From Pohlia nutans (taxonomy: Eukaryota; Streptophyta; Bryopsida; Bryales; Mniaceae): 64,000 nt of DNA. The translations under genes and the position numbers were made by a program. The notes beneath the pieces are model-generated. The model worked only from the letters and a program-made list of their open reading frames with translations, was not told the origin of the DNA and did no database searches. The DNA lies in NCBI GenBank assembly GCA_022496805.1, contig CM040102.1:18321955-18385954 (forward strand), in the 5' to 3' direction. Shown one piece after another: positions 13,011 to 23,914 of the stretch (its first letter is position 1; the number at the start of each line of letters is the position of its first letter).

Positions 13011-13218
13011 GTCTTGCAAATGAAACCACCCTGTCTTAATTGGAAGGGACTTCGCAAATTAAATCTTGACCGGCTCGAGAATCAACCGAATGGCTTTACC
13101 TCCTGGATGAGCTGGTCTTGCAAATGAAACCACCCCGTCTTAATTGGAAGGGACTTCGCAAATTAAATCTTGACCGGCCCGAGAATCAACCGAATGAATT
13201 TACCTCCTGGATGAGCTG
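13011..13218. repeat. Two-copy tandem duplication, unit 104 bp
   Basis: GTCTTGCAAATGAAACCACC begins each copy at 13,011 and 13,115, and each ends CTCCTGGATGAGCTG. Only a few bases differ between units. The surrounding 13.0-13.5 kb is GC-richer than its neighbourhood, suggesting an old gene or promoter fragment. Confidence 0.85.
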
Positions 13219-14083
13219 GTCGGTGAACGGAGGCGATCTAGAGGAGATGAATTTCCCATCAATGGATTCGTTCTCAAGAACAGGCCGGGATAGAAACGAC
13301 CTATTTTTCATCTGCTCCATGACTCGGTGAATTGAACTCTCGGGGGATGGAAAAGGACGGCTCGTCCGCCTTCTTCTTCCGCAAATTGCGGTGAACTGAA
13401 CCCTCGAAGAAAGACGGCGCGTCCGCCTTCAATTGCGATTGCGTCTGGCCTTGCTCTCTTCCGGATAGTCCTGCTGATTGACAACACATCAAGCAGGGGT
13501 TGCAAATCTTTCAAATCGTTCTACAGATTGAGTTATCCAAACCTTAACCCTAATCCGGGGTTACGCTTCACAATTCGCGAATTGCAATCCATGAAGTCAG
13601 GAAACCGAACCTATCCATGATCGTGCACCATTACGAGACGCTGCTCTATTTCCTGAAACCCAAGCGGAATCTTCTCGTGCACTGGCTCGCAACACCCTTG
13701 ATCAAGTGCAGAAACAGAACACCATTGATGGATGCTAAAGAAATAGGATCCTGACCCTAAAAATCTCTACAACCACTAAGTGCATCAATGTAATACACAT
13801 TGCATTGTAATACACATCCTCGATCGCCGGGCTACGATTGTCGAGACTGAGGAAACAATGGACTTAAGGGCGGGTGGTTGCGAGAGAGGCCCTGCTTCAG
13901 TCAGATTTTTGTGTGTAACTTGTAGGGGCAATCGAGCGCTGCAGTTGTGGAAGAGATTGAACTTCATTAACTCATTGAAATCTTCATACTGTGGGTGGAT
14001 CATTGTCATGGGTACAGTCATCCATTTGTACGAATTATCATGATCCGACTGAACAATTCTTCATCCATGTGAACAGAACTTTA
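13219..14083. other. GC-richer stretch, no gene recognised
   Basis: Several overlapping short ORFs exist on both strands, none with a motif I recognise. The composition contrasts with the AT-rich flanks and could mark the remains of a host gene. Confidence 0.3.
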
Positions 14084-14087
14084 TTAA

Positions 14088-15275
14088 CCCCTAAAGGACC
14101 AAGTGTCCTAACTAGGACATTTAGAGAATCGGGTAGGTTCCAGTGAACACATTTTTCATCAAATTTTGAAGGAAATTTAATAGTAGATTCTCCAATGTGC
14201 CACGAAAATGGGGATTTTTTTTTTTTTTGAATTCCGACACCGTATGTGAAAGTTATGAGGGGAAATGTGTTTTTTTCGGGAGAAAGGGCAACGGGGCAGT
14301 AGAGAAATAGTTGAATTTTAGGGGGGGGCAACAAGATGGGCGGTGTGTGGAAAATGGGGTGGACTGTGGGGGGCAGAAGACCACCCCGTTTCCCGAACTC
14401 ATAAAAAAAATTAAAAATAATATTTTTAAAAATTAAAAATTAATATTTTAAACTGAAAAGTATTATTTTAAATTAAAAGTATTATTTTAAACTAAAAGTT
14501 CAATTTCATAATTAAAAATATTATTTAAAAAATTGAAAAATAAAATCATTTAAAAAAATAATAAATAATAAATAAAAATCGTCCAATGAGGGACTGCCAC
14601 GTGGCAGTGTACCTCGAGAGTTAGTGGGGTCATGAACATTGGAATGGGTTGGCACTTCAATTCCCTTCCTCCACCCTTTATTTCCCCCCTAACCCCCAAA
14701 ATTCTTAGAAAATGTGCTACATGTCTTCTAAAACTTGGAGATTTATTTTTTTTTCAAATTTTTTTTCACCATTTTGTAGAGGGTGGAATGTACTTGTGTT
14801 TCACCGCTCAGATTTGTATTTTAAATAAAGAAAGTCGAAAATATTGCAATTCCAAAAACATATAGTCTTTTCTGAACTTTTAAAACCCCAACAAGTGCAA
14901 GGTGTTATTCAACATCCTAAACATCTCCAAACGCAACGAAAATTGGTACACAACTAAGTAACATCATATAGAATGTGAAAGTGAAGTGCGACAAGTTTCG
15001 GTAGTGAGGTTTTTTTGATGTAGCTGTGGTCAAACGCATCTGAAATTTTCGGGCATGTGTTTTTTTGGGGTGTTTTTTTCCATCAAACGCAATTATCTTG
15101 CAATCCGTGCAGTCAAAACGAACGAAATTTGTTGTGTATGTTTTTCAAACAGTTTAGGACAAGATCTTATGGTTAGAAGGTAAAAATTAACATTCTTTTG
15201 GATTTTTTGCATGGGGGAGTAAAAATGGCAGCATTGGGGTGTTTTTGGAGGAAAAACACTCCGGTCCTTTAGGGG
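14088..15275. mobile_element. 1.19-kb piggyBac-like non-autonomous element
   Basis: The ends are CCCCTAAAGGACC and GGTCCTTTAGGGG, with TTAA on both sides (14084-14087 and 15276-15279). The subterminal TCCTAACTAGGA and GGGTAGGTTCC match, inverted, the element at the start of the window. No transposase is encoded. The interior includes AT tracts and G-rich runs near 14,320-14,380. Confidence 0.78.
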
Positions 15276-15410
15276 TTAAATTCGGATGAATTGTACCACG
15301 GTAGTTTGGGGAAATAATTAATAGTGTGCTTGTTCAAAAATACTGTAAGCCTCTCTATATAGTGATTTCAATGTAGAAGGAATCACTGAAAGATTGAAAA
15401 CATGATATTA

Positions 15411-15708
15411 GAGTTAACTGAAAAGAAGGCCATGGAACCTCTCTTTTCAACCTCCTTCTAACCTCTCTTTTGAGCTCTCTTGAGCTATGTTTGGGTTGAA
15501 TAGTGTCGTGTCATATGTGGGCCATGGGCTTGGAGCTTTGGTAGGAGGTGTGGAAGTCATTGCGAGGTGTGGAGAATAATGACAGTGGCTTGCTTTAGAT
15601 TGTCTCCCAACTCATCTTGAATTAGTTTTCGGTCTATTTATATTTCAATATGAGTTCAAGAGGAATTTGCTAAAACTTTCCTCTTTGAGCTGATTTTTCG
15701 GTTAACTC
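15411..15708. repeat. Second copy of the GAGTTAAC MITE
   Basis: It begins GAGTTAACTGAAAAG and ends TTTTTCGGTTAACTC, 298 bp apart, and is the inverted counterpart of 2,398-2,705. Conservation of both ends and interior supports a common transposon origin. Confidence 0.75.
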
Positions 15709-16085
15709 TATTGTACCCGGCAGTTAGCTGCTCATGTGGACATTTTCAAAGTTTCAATTATGTATGGTAGAAAATAGATACCTTTTGGAAAAGGTGAATT
15801 TACAAAAATTTGAGCTTCTACTTTTATAATATAATTTTTTTATTTGTGATCAAATTTAGAAGGAATTTTTAATTTTAACTTTCAAATTTTATAATTCAAT
15901 AATGGTGATAGTATTGGTGAATCAAACCATACGGATGGAATCTAAAATTCAAAATCTGGAACTTTCATTAATATATCAATTCAAAAATATTCTACTTAAT
16001 AGTACTCTATGATGAATTATCTCAAATCGTCAATTTTAGAGACACCCTTGTACCACTACAAGTAGAGGCATTGTTTCTCACACTA

Positions 16086-17165
16086 GAGGATCATGTTCAT
16101 TGTCGCTTTTTACTGTACATGCTTGTCCTACATAACGAATTGCATTCACCAAGTCTAACCAAAAAAATTGGTAAGTACAAAGTGGCGCCGTTTAACTCAC
16201 AGAAGGAGTGAGAGGGAACGTCTTCTCTTTGTCGTGTACAATCATGGGTTAAGCTGCTATGCTTGGAAACTTGTGAAAATCATGTGTGATAAGGTTGGAT
16301 AACCTATTACCACCAACTTAAGCAATCTGGTCTATTTTTGGTAGTGCTAAATTCCAAAAAAAAAACATGACCGCATTTGAAATAGGTTTTGATGAGGATT
16401 GCAAAAATTCGCAACATCTAATTCGCATTTGTCAATTTTATAAAAAATTCCAAAGTAGAAAGTAACCTGTGACCCAAATCAAACCTTTAGGTTTCTCCAT
16501 GTTCACACCATGTGGTACCAACTTTCACTCATAATGATACCCAAAACCACCAACTATTTCTTCGCAATGCTTGGCGTGCCATTGGTCTACTTGAATAGTG
16601 AAATTGGTGGTTTTAAGCCTCAACTGTGGTGGCCCCAAAAAAAGTCTACATGTCATAATTGGGGAAGTTAGTGGTAACAGGTTATTCAACCTTAGAGCAT
16701 TCCCACCCATGCACGCTAGGACTAACCCTCTCAAATTATTCATCTACATGTGAAGGGCCCTTGCACTCACACTCCCCCACCCTTGCACGCCCTTCACGTA
16801 TCAAAAGTGCGCATCAAATAGTGAATGGACCAATCACAAGTAGAATGAGAGGAATAATCATCGAATAGTTAACTCAATAGTGATTTCAAGACCCAATTTC
16901 TAACACTCTAGAATCCAGAGTCAAGAAGCATTTTGAAAGGCCCCTTGAAACTTTTCATCCACTTCTTGAGGTCAGAGACATGGGTGGCCATGCTCTTAGT
17001 TGTTTTTCATTTTGGATGATCCTGTTCATTGTCACTTTTCATTGTACACGCTTGCCGAAGCGCACTCACCAAGTTCAACCACAAAATTGGTGGTAGGAAG
17101 TGGCACCGTTTGACTCACAGAAGGAGTGAAAAGCGACGCCTGCCTTCTCCTTGTAGTGATCATCT
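16086..17165. repeat. Direct repeats of about 155-165 bp flanking a small MITE
   Basis: The text from GTTCATTGTC through GTTTAACTCACAGAAGGAGTG at 16,090-16,250 recurs diverged at 17,018-17,165. The second copy lies immediately upstream of the small ORF at 17,181, so the repeat may be a duplicated promoter or 5' region. The intervening DNA holds the inverted-repeat element at 16,281-16,693. Confidence 0.65.
16281..16693. repeat. MITE of about 410 bp with AAGGTTGGATAACCTATTACC termini
   Basis: Left arm AAGGTTGGATAACCTATTAC (about 16,283) is matched in reverse complement by GTAACAGGTTATTCAACCTT (about 16,674). An internal portion with CCAATTTCACTATTCAAG is repeated near 42,185-42,290 inside the MULE in the opposite orientation, so the family is dispersed. 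Confidence 0.6.
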
Positions 17166-17180
17166 TGGCCGAGCGGAGCG

Positions 17181-17387
17181 ATGGCAACGATGCTGAGTTC
17201 CGTTGCGAGTGGCGTGGCCAGTGCCGCCACTTGCAGTGCTGGTATGGTATTAACCGGCACCGCGGCTGTTGCCGGCGCGGCAGGCAGCGTTGGAGGTCGA
17301 GTTCTCGGCGGCTCGGCTGCGAAAGGCGTAGCCAAGACAGCCGGAGGTGCGGCAGTCGGAGCAGTTGCCCTGAAATCTTACCTGTAA
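17181..17387 (+). CDS. Small Gly/Ala-rich hydrophobic protein, unknown
   Basis: The 68-residue ORF starts at an ATG with a good plant context and ends in VGAVALKSYL. It is made almost wholly of Ala, Gly, Val and Ser, with two likely membrane-compatible stretches around residues 5-35 and 45-66. Composition is loosely like IFI6/ISG12-type small membrane proteins, but I do not recognise a real family match. GC content is far above the surroundings, favouring a real gene. The duplicated 16.1/17.0-kb sequence directly precedes it. It could instead be an exon of a larger gene disturbed by the MULE insertion 500 bp downstream. Confidence 0.4.
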   Translation: MATMLSSVASGVASAATCSAGMVLTGTAAVAGAAGSVGGRVLGGSAAKGVAKTAGGAAVGAVALKSYL

Positions 17388-17889
17388 GATGTTCTTTTGT
17401 GCAATGTTCTCGTCACAGTGGACGTTGTAGCTGTATAAATGCCGTTAGTGTGTCTTAGGGTACCTTGGTAGAAATGGTCTCACATGTAGTTTTACTTGTA
17501 AATTATCATAATTAGCTTTGTCTGCAAAAAAGCAGGTCATACCCATTTTGGACACAGGAAACTGTTCTCTTCTTTGCCTAAAGGAGAACTTGTTTAGTTT
17601 TTTTTTTTTTCTTGATACAAACAAAGGGAGAACCCTTTATTGCGAGAGTAAGGCCTTTCATTCAGGAGAAGAAGCGGCACTCATCTGTTTGTTTGCTCCC
17701 TTGATCATGCTACCCTGTTCAAGGCATGGCCGAATTAGTACAATTGTAATAAAACAATTATGCTGTGATATTCTTGTATTTGTAACTGTCTTCTACTTGA
17801 ATGAATTGTTATCATATGATTAACTTGAGCTGGCAACTTTCGTTTCGAACTGGTCAGAAAACGAGGCAAATGTAAAATTGCATCCCCAA
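17388..17889. other. Downstream of the small ORF, up to the MULE insertion site
   Basis: This probably contains the 3' UTR of the 17,181 ORF. An unsupported ORF at 17,518 shows no motif. The segment ends at the MULE target duplication. Confidence 0.35.
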
Positions 17890-17898
17890 CACATCTCT
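17890..17898. other. 9-bp target-site duplication of the MULE, left copy
   Basis: CACATCTCT here is repeated exactly at 52,923-52,931, just outside the other terminus. A 9-bp duplication is the standard signature of Mutator-superfamily insertion. Confidence 0.92.
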
Positions 17899-18055
17899 GG
17901 AGAAGCTTATATCTCATACAGCCTAGGTTTGCGGAGGCTATTCTGGGTTCAAGCGGGTCCCCGCATTTTACCGAGCCGCCGTTTGACCGGAAGGGAGTAA
18001 ACCGTAGGTTGTAATTTCGATTTTTTTCCTGCCCTGCACGATTCCTGCCCGGCGC

Positions 18056-18117
18056 GGTGTTAATTAAGAAGCAGTGTTAATCAAGAAGCAGTGTTAATCA
18101 AGAGTCAGTGTTAACCA
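18056..18117 (+). repeat. Four 17-bp subterminal repeats carrying AGTGTTA
   Basis: GTGTTAATYAAGAAGC-like units recur at exactly 17-bp spacing (motif starts near 18,056, 18,073, 18,090 and 18,107). The first has GGTGTTA, the other three AGTGTTA. The right TIR has the same array with three units. Regularly spaced subterminal repeats are typical protein-binding sites for transposases or other element-encoded factors. Confidence 0.85.
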
Positions 18118-18221
18118 AGATCCGGATTTCGCGGTCCTTCTCCCGTATTTGCTCCAGGAATACGCTATCTCCGTGTACTCTCTACATATCCGTATACATA
18201 CCAATCTGTTCCAGATCCAGT

Positions 18222-18972
18222 TTATCCCATATGGTTTGGGGCACCCAAATTCAAGGTGGACAGTATATAGCGCCAAAGTTTCGTTGGGTAGAGCACACCT
18301 TTCTCGGCCTTAAGGCCCAGATCAAGTGTGGCATTTTGATATGCGATGTTCTTCTCTATAATGATGGAGGAAGTTATGGGGTTTAGGGTGAACCCCGCCC
18401 GAAATGCCACATCTCGTATGAACATTACGCAAGACCTTAGATGACAGCCGACAACTCAATGTTATTTTGATATATGATCGTGCATATCCACCGTCAAATC
18501 TGACTTCGAATGGCAGTTGACAGCTGAAGTGTTATGCCGATATAAAATCTTACATATTCATCGCTAAATGTGAAATCACAGTTTCAGCAAATCCCATAGT
18601 CACAACTAGTGTTATGGAACGTCGTATAATCTATGAGAACTTTCCAAATCAAAAACGAGTGTTATGCAATGGCAATACGTTAAGTGTTAATCTCAACATA
18701 TATCCCATATGGTTTGTGGCACCCAAACTCACAGTGGACAGTATATAGCGCCAAGGTTTCGTTGGGTAGAGCACACCTTTCTCGGCCTCAAGGCCCAGAT
18801 CAAGTGTGGCATTTTCATATGCGATGTTCTTCTCTATAATAATGGAGGAAGTTATGGGGTTTTGTATGAACCCCGCCCGAAATGCCACATCTCGTATGAA
18901 CGTTACGCAAGACCTTAGATGACAGCCGACAACTCAGTGTTATTTTGATATATGATCGTGCATATCCACCGT
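18222..18972 (+). repeat. 480-bp tandem duplication inside the left TIR
   Basis: Text starting CCCATATGGTTTG at 18,226 repeats at 18,706, a 480-bp offset. The first unit is 18,222-18,701. The second runs from 18,702 and, after the retrotransposon, finishes at 28,001-28,064. The right TIR retains only a 35-bp stub of the second unit near 52,104-52,138. Confidence 0.85.
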
Positions 18973-20307
18973 TGTCGGGTAGAGAGGGTTTTGCTCTGGG
19001 AAAACGCGGGGTTTCTAGCTGCAACTAGTTTGAATTCAAGGTATGGGGAAATATGATAGTGTAATTTATTGTTTATACCATTAAAAACCCAAATCTATGT
19101 TTTATTTTGCAAAATAGCAAACCGTGTAAAGGCTTAAACCTTTAAAAACACTGTCAGCATTCAAATGAATGCCACAGACACATACTTGCTCCAAATCAAG
19201 TGTGCTATAACTTTCTGGAAAGCTAACACAAAGCTACACAATCTGTAAAAATTTCAAGAGAAAATGATTTACCATTCAATATTTATAGCGTGCTGAAGTT
19301 GAGACTCCAAATATTCACGGCAGCTGTACATCTCTCCACTTCGGGACGCATATCATCTTCATAAAAGCTCCAAATACATGATTCCATAATTTTTTAGAAA
19401 GCTAACATCACCATCTACGTTGCCTGTAAATCTTAGCTTAAAATATCATACTGTCCGTTTTCTATACTTCGTCAAAAATGGAACTTCTATATTGAGCGGC
19501 AGTTTCACACCCTCAAACTTCTACAAGCATAACTTTCACGTCCTAACTCCAAAACAAGAGTTTAATAGCTTTTTAGAAAGCTATCAACATAACACATGTG
19601 CTCACAAAATTTCAAAACTAATCGATCATTATACAAATTTCTACAAGAGTTTAAAGCGACTGCCTTTGAATTTCGACGGCATTAAACCCTCTTTCACTTC
19701 TCAAGGCATAACTTTCTCATACTAACTCCAAATGACAAGCGCCACACACCATTGGAATCACAACAAGAAGAGGAACGTGCTCTCAAAATTTCATTGAAAT
19801 CCGAGCTATACACAGTAAGTCACTTGTCCTCAAACACACGGCACAAAACTAAAAAACTAAAACATGAACACAAGAAGAATGAGGTTCGGGAGAAGAAGGC
19901 CCCCCTTATCAAGCCACAAGGGGGAACACATCAGCCCATACCTAGCCACATGGGCACCCTAAAACTAATTGGGTGACCCAAAAGTCTCCCATACCTCTAT
20001 CCATTCGCTTATTTTAATGATAAACTCACAAAAAACTAAAAGAAAGGTAAAACAATCTTCACCTTTCTTTTCAACAACTATCAAAACTCAAATTAAATAT
20101 CAAAACTCATTCTAAGAAGATAAATGTAAAGTTTGACTCTTATTAGTCAAAACACAAGGCAATTAAAACCTTGTAGAGATTATGAATCAATTCATAATCT
20201 TTCTCAAATATTCCCTATTCATTTCTTCTTTAAATGAGATATCTTAAAACTCATCAAAATAACAATACTATAAGTTTTTACACCATATGCGCATTTGCAT
20301 CGCGACA
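18973..20307 (-). repeat. LTR (3' LTR relative to transcription)
   Basis: It is 1,335 bp, starts TGTCGGGTAGAGAGG and ends GCATCGCGACA. The offset to the other copy is 7,693 bp throughout, so no indel separates them. Two short ORFs inside are identical in both LTRs and have no recognisable domain. Confidence 0.93.
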
Positions 20308-20322
20308 TTCACCCCCTCTAAA
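20308..20322 (-). other. Polypurine tract of the retrotransposon
   Basis: Read on the - strand, TTTAGAGGGGGTGAA lies directly before the 3' LTR. A purine-rich run at this place primes plus-strand DNA synthesis. Confidence 0.7.
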
Positions 20323-20350
20323 CCTGCACATCCTCCGGTATGTGCCAAAC

Positions 20351-23300
20351 TCAGTCATCTTCTTGATCATCTTCACTCCCGAGTTGATCTTCATTAATTT
20401 CTTCATCTTCATCAACTTCGTGATCTTGCAATGCAGGCAATATTACATTTAAGTCTTCTTCATTAAATCTTCCATCTCTCCGTCGAAAAGCTTTGATCCG
20501 TTTGCCCGCCACTGGTATCCTATAAGGAGTACCATCTAATTCTCGAAGTGAATAAGTGGCGTTATCATGCACTTTTATTACCACATAAGGTCCTAACCAC
20601 CGTTTAGCAAACTTCCTCAGTGTACTGTGTTGATGCTCCAAAGTGCTATCAAACACTAAAACCCAATCCCCTTCTTCAATATTTTTGGTCCTCAACCGAT
20701 GAGTTCTATCAAATCTCTCCTTATTGCTCAGTCTCGCAGCTTTAAGTTTTTCTAATGCCATTTGTTGATCCTCGGGTAATTTTTCAAGCTGTCTAATACG
20801 GAGCTCTAAGAGTTTTTCTCGTGTAATACCATCTTCCCATGACAAAAATACCCATGTAGGAATAGACTCCTCAACAGGCATTAAAGGTTTTTGTCCATAC
20901 ATAAGCTCCACAGGCATGTAACCAGTAACAGTGCTATGGGTAGTTCTGTCAGCCCATAAAGCAAATGGAAGTAACTTAGGCCAGAACTTTAGTTTCCCTT
21001 TGCAAGCCTTAACCAATGCTTGAACAATGGGTGGATGACCTCTCTCAATCTTTCCATTAGCCTCAGGATTATATGCAGTTGTTAGCCTTAACTGCACACC
21101 GTATCGGTTGAAAAATTCTCTTGCTTCAGCTGCATCCAATTCTCCTCTGTCAGCCCTCATCTTGCCAATGCTCCCATATCGACTGAAAATATCTTCAAGT
21201 ATAAATTTGCAAATCCCCTCCGTTGCTTTGGTTCGAAGAGCTCTACCTTCAACAAAGTTTGAGAGCTCTTCTCTTGCCAAAACAAGATATTTCATACCCC
21301 AAAGTCCAAGTGGCATTGCAACTAAGTCAATCATCCATTGAAAATGGATGGCAAGAGGATAAGTGGGATGTAGTTCATCCCTAAACCTCACTTTAGATTG
21401 CAATTGACAAACAACACATGAAGCCACAAATTCTTCAACATCTTTATATAATCCTTTCCACCAATAACGCTCTTTGATTTTAGTATAAGTAGCCCAAATT
21501 CCTCTATGACCGGCCCAAAGTGTATCATGAAATTCTTTAAGAACTTGGGTTTTAGTCTCAGAATCGTCCACTACTCTCAATGGCATACCATCACCCCTTT
21601 TTGCCCTCTTCCAGAGAAAACCATCTCGCAAAAGATAATCATAAGCACGATGTCTAATATCCTTGAAAGTCTTCTCTGACCAATCTTTATGTCTCTTTAA
21701 AGTGCTCAAATAAAAGCCAATATCTTTCAATCTTCCTTCATATAATTCTGCTTTAAATGGCAAGACTTCATCGCTTGAATTTTCTCCATTTGTAATTGAT
21801 ATATATACTTCATCAGAAAATTCTTCACTTCCTTCAAACGCCATCATTTCTTCTTCGTGAAAATACCGGGCTCTTGATAACATATCTGCCACTGGATTCT
21901 TGTTACCAGCAATATGTATCAATACCGGATTAAGTGATTTGATGTAGGCTATCCAACGTAGCATCGCAATATCAGGTGAAGAACAATTTGCTATCATACC
22001 AAGTAAAGGCAAACAATCGGTCTCCAACACCACATTTGCTCCTATCAAATAATTTCTATCTGCTTTAAGAGCAGTAAGTGCACCCCATAGTTCTCTCTTC
22101 ACTTGTGGATATGCTCTTTGACGCTCTGTGAGAATTCTTGCCCCAAATCTTATAGCAAATCGTCTCCCTTCTGCATCATCTTGTCCCACAGCCCAACCAA
22201 TAGCTATTGGACTAGTGTCAACTGTCACAATCACCGGTCTTCCACATTCATAATCAACTTGCTTTAGAATTGGTGGTGACTTCAAAATATTTTTCAACCC
22301 GTCCATAGCTAAATCTTGATCATGTTCCCAAGAAAACTTGTTCCTCTTTCTCAATAATTTGTATAAAGGTTCAGACATATGTGCAAAATGTGGTATCCAA
22401 ATTTGATAAAAGACACATGCTCCCAAAAACCTCCTTACTTCAGTAATGGTGCTACAAGCTTTCATTCTCCCGATAGCATCAACCTTCTCAGGATTAGGTT
22501 TTCTTCCATACCACCCACATAAATGTCCAACTACCAAAATTTCATCAACTCCAAATTTTGACTTGTCAATCGAAAGAGTCAAGTTTACTTCTTCAAGTCT
22601 CTTCAAAATATTGGAAACATCATCAATATGTTCATTCACAAATATTCTGCAACCATCATCTTGAACACTCAAATTTTTATCATCCTCCTTGCAACCTTTG
22701 ATAGGAATATCATCAACAAAAGGTATAGTCTTTTCAGGCACGAACTCTCGTAAAATTTGATTCATAGCATTTTGCATGTGTGCTACCGAATTAGTAGCAC
22801 CTTGAGGCAAGGTACACATTCGTACAAGTCCAAGAGGAGTCTTCATGGTTGTCAAATCTCTACTTTCATTGGCTAGCTGAAACTGATCATAACCAGAGTA
22901 CAAGTCCCCTATAGAATAAATTGCATGCCCAGCAAATGCCTCAGCTACTTCATCAACAATAGGTCCAGATCCTTTGTTTCTGATTGTCACTTTATTAGCC
23001 GGTTGCATATCTTGAATAAATCTCAAAGCTCCTGATTTCTTTGGTACAGTAAACCAACGATTCGAATACGGAGCCATAGAAGGTTCAAGTATACCCATTT
23101 GCATCTTTTCTTTCAATAACCCTACCAATTTCGGAAGCAATGCCCGAGGTACTGGTATAGGCTTCAAATCCCATGGCACATGTGGTACCGTGAAAATCAC
23201 CATAGGTGCAACCACACTAGGATGCACACACCCAATCTCATCTGATGAAGAAGCAAAGGCTTTACTATGTTTGAGAAGCATGTCTTGAAACTTCTTCTTC

Positions 23301-23755
23301 TCTGGTTCAGTCAAGAATTCACCCCCTCCAATCTTCATATTTGCGAGTGTCTCTTTTGTAAATTTGTGTCCAATATTTCTTACTTCTCTCAAACCAGGTT
23401 CCTTCTCTGCTTCTTTGATATGCTCATCAAAATCAGATGGTAACTGAGTTGCTACTGGTTTAACCTTCTTTGCCACTGTCTTATACTTTGTATGTACCAT
23501 CACTTCATGCTTCAATCCATAACTGTTACAAACATCAAAACTTGTAACTGCTTTCAATACTTCATTATATAATGCCCGTGAATGAACTTCAATTATAGCA
23601 TCATAAATATCACCATTGATCTCACTCTCTTGCAACTTCTTCAAAACATGGAGTACATCATCTCCAAAACCTTCTTCTTCAAACACTCCATTGATATATT
23701 CATCATCCAATAATGCCTTCACTTTTTTTAATTTCTTTTCTGCTTTTTTTAACAA
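20351..23755 (-). CDS. Retrotransposon pol: reverse transcriptase, RNase H, integrase
   Basis: The 1,134-residue ORF makes the cDNA copy and integrates it. Reverse transcriptase follows the LEPSMAPYSNRW region, with catalytic Asp residues in GDLYSGYDQ and the box PFVDDIPIKG (FVDD in place of the usual YxDD). RNase H covers VTVDTSPIAIGWAVGQ through NPVADMLSR. Integrase has the HHCC zinc site (WAGHRG ... CVVC), then a DDE triad in WMIDLVA, MRADRGE and NGKIERGH. The C-terminus is acidic and lacks a chromodomain that I can see. The ORF has no internal stop. RT and RNase H details remind me more of fungal gypsy elements than of typical angiosperm ones. It is in the same frame as gag and protease but separated from protease by several stops. 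Confidence 0.9.
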   Translation of the reverse strand: MLKKAEKKLKKVKALLDDEYINGVFEEEGFGDDVLHVLKKLQESEINGDIYDAIIEVHSRALYNEVLKAVTSFDVCNSYGLKHEVMVHTKYKTVAKKVKPVATQLPSDFDEHIKEAEKEPGLREVRNIGHKFTKETLANMKIGGGEFLTEPEKKKFQDMLLKHSKAFASSSDEIGCVHPSVVAPMVIFTVPHVPWDLKPIPVPRALLPKLVGLLKEKMQMGILEPSMAPYSNRWFTVPKKSGALRFIQDMQPANKVTIRNKGSGPIVDEVAEAFAGHAIYSIGDLYSGYDQFQLANESRDLTTMKTPLGLVRMCTLPQGATNSVAHMQNAMNQILREFVPEKTIPFVDDIPIKGCKEDDKNLSVQDDGCRIFVNEHIDDVSNILKRLEEVNLTLSIDKSKFGVDEILVVGHLCGWYGRKPNPEKVDAIGRMKACSTITEVRRFLGACVFYQIWIPHFAHMSEPLYKLLRKRNKFSWEHDQDLAMDGLKNILKSPPILKQVDYECGRPVIVTVDTSPIAIGWAVGQDDAEGRRFAIRFGARILTERQRAYPQVKRELWGALTALKADRNYLIGANVVLETDCLPLLGMIANCSSPDIAMLRWIAYIKSLNPVLIHIAGNKNPVADMLSRARYFHEEEMMAFEGSEEFSDEVYISITNGENSSDEVLPFKAELYEGRLKDIGFYLSTLKRHKDWSEKTFKDIRHRAYDYLLRDGFLWKRAKRGDGMPLRVVDDSETKTQVLKEFHDTLWAGHRGIWATYTKIKERYWWKGLYKDVEEFVASCVVCQLQSKVRFRDELHPTYPLAIHFQWMIDLVAMPLGLWGMKYLVLAREELSNFVEGRALRTKATEGICKFILEDIFSRYGSIGKMRADRGELDAAEAREFFNRYGVQLRLTTAYNPEANGKIERGHPPIVQALVKACKGKLKFWPKLLPFALWADRTTHSTVTGYMPVELMYGQKPLMPVEESIPTWVFLSWEDGITREKLLELRIRQLEKLPEDQQMALEKLKAARLSNKERFDRTHRLRTKNIEEGDWVLVFDSTLEHQHSTLRKFAKRWLGPYVVIKVHDNATYSLRELDGTPYRIPVAGKRIKAFRRRDGRFNEEDLNVILPALQDHEVDEDEEINEDQLGSEDDQEDD

Positions 23756-23914
23756 GCCTTTTGCAAATAGGGTCCAAATCTTTAATACCCTTAAAACTCA
23801 AAAATCCACACTCCGTCACACTCACAAAACCACAATCAATATTTTGTACATTTGGGGACATAGTAATTTCAGATGCATCTGCACCCGTGGATCCCCGAAC
23901 TCCACGTGTGCATT

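Larger units (their letters stand above)
17899..18972 (+). repeat. Left terminal inverted repeat of the MULE (outer part)
   Basis: The sequence matches the reverse complement of 52,104-52,922 nearly base for base from the terminus, including the GCGGAGGCTATTCTGGGTTC stretch. It is longer than the right TIR because of an internal 480-bp tandem duplication. The retrotransposon interrupts it at 18,972; it resumes at 28,001-28,064. Short ORFs seen here are mirrored in the right TIR and show no known domain. Confidence 0.9.

Noticed and set aside
18094..18930. Repeated 60-92-codon ORFs in the TIRs (also 52,428-52,744)
   Set aside because: They appear on both strands, repeat with the TIR and the 480-bp duplication, and show no domain; they follow from the repeat, not from coding.
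19420..19976. ORFs of 101 and 74 codons inside the LTRs
   Set aside because: Identical in both LTRs because the LTRs are identical; no recognisable domain and opposite to the element's genes.
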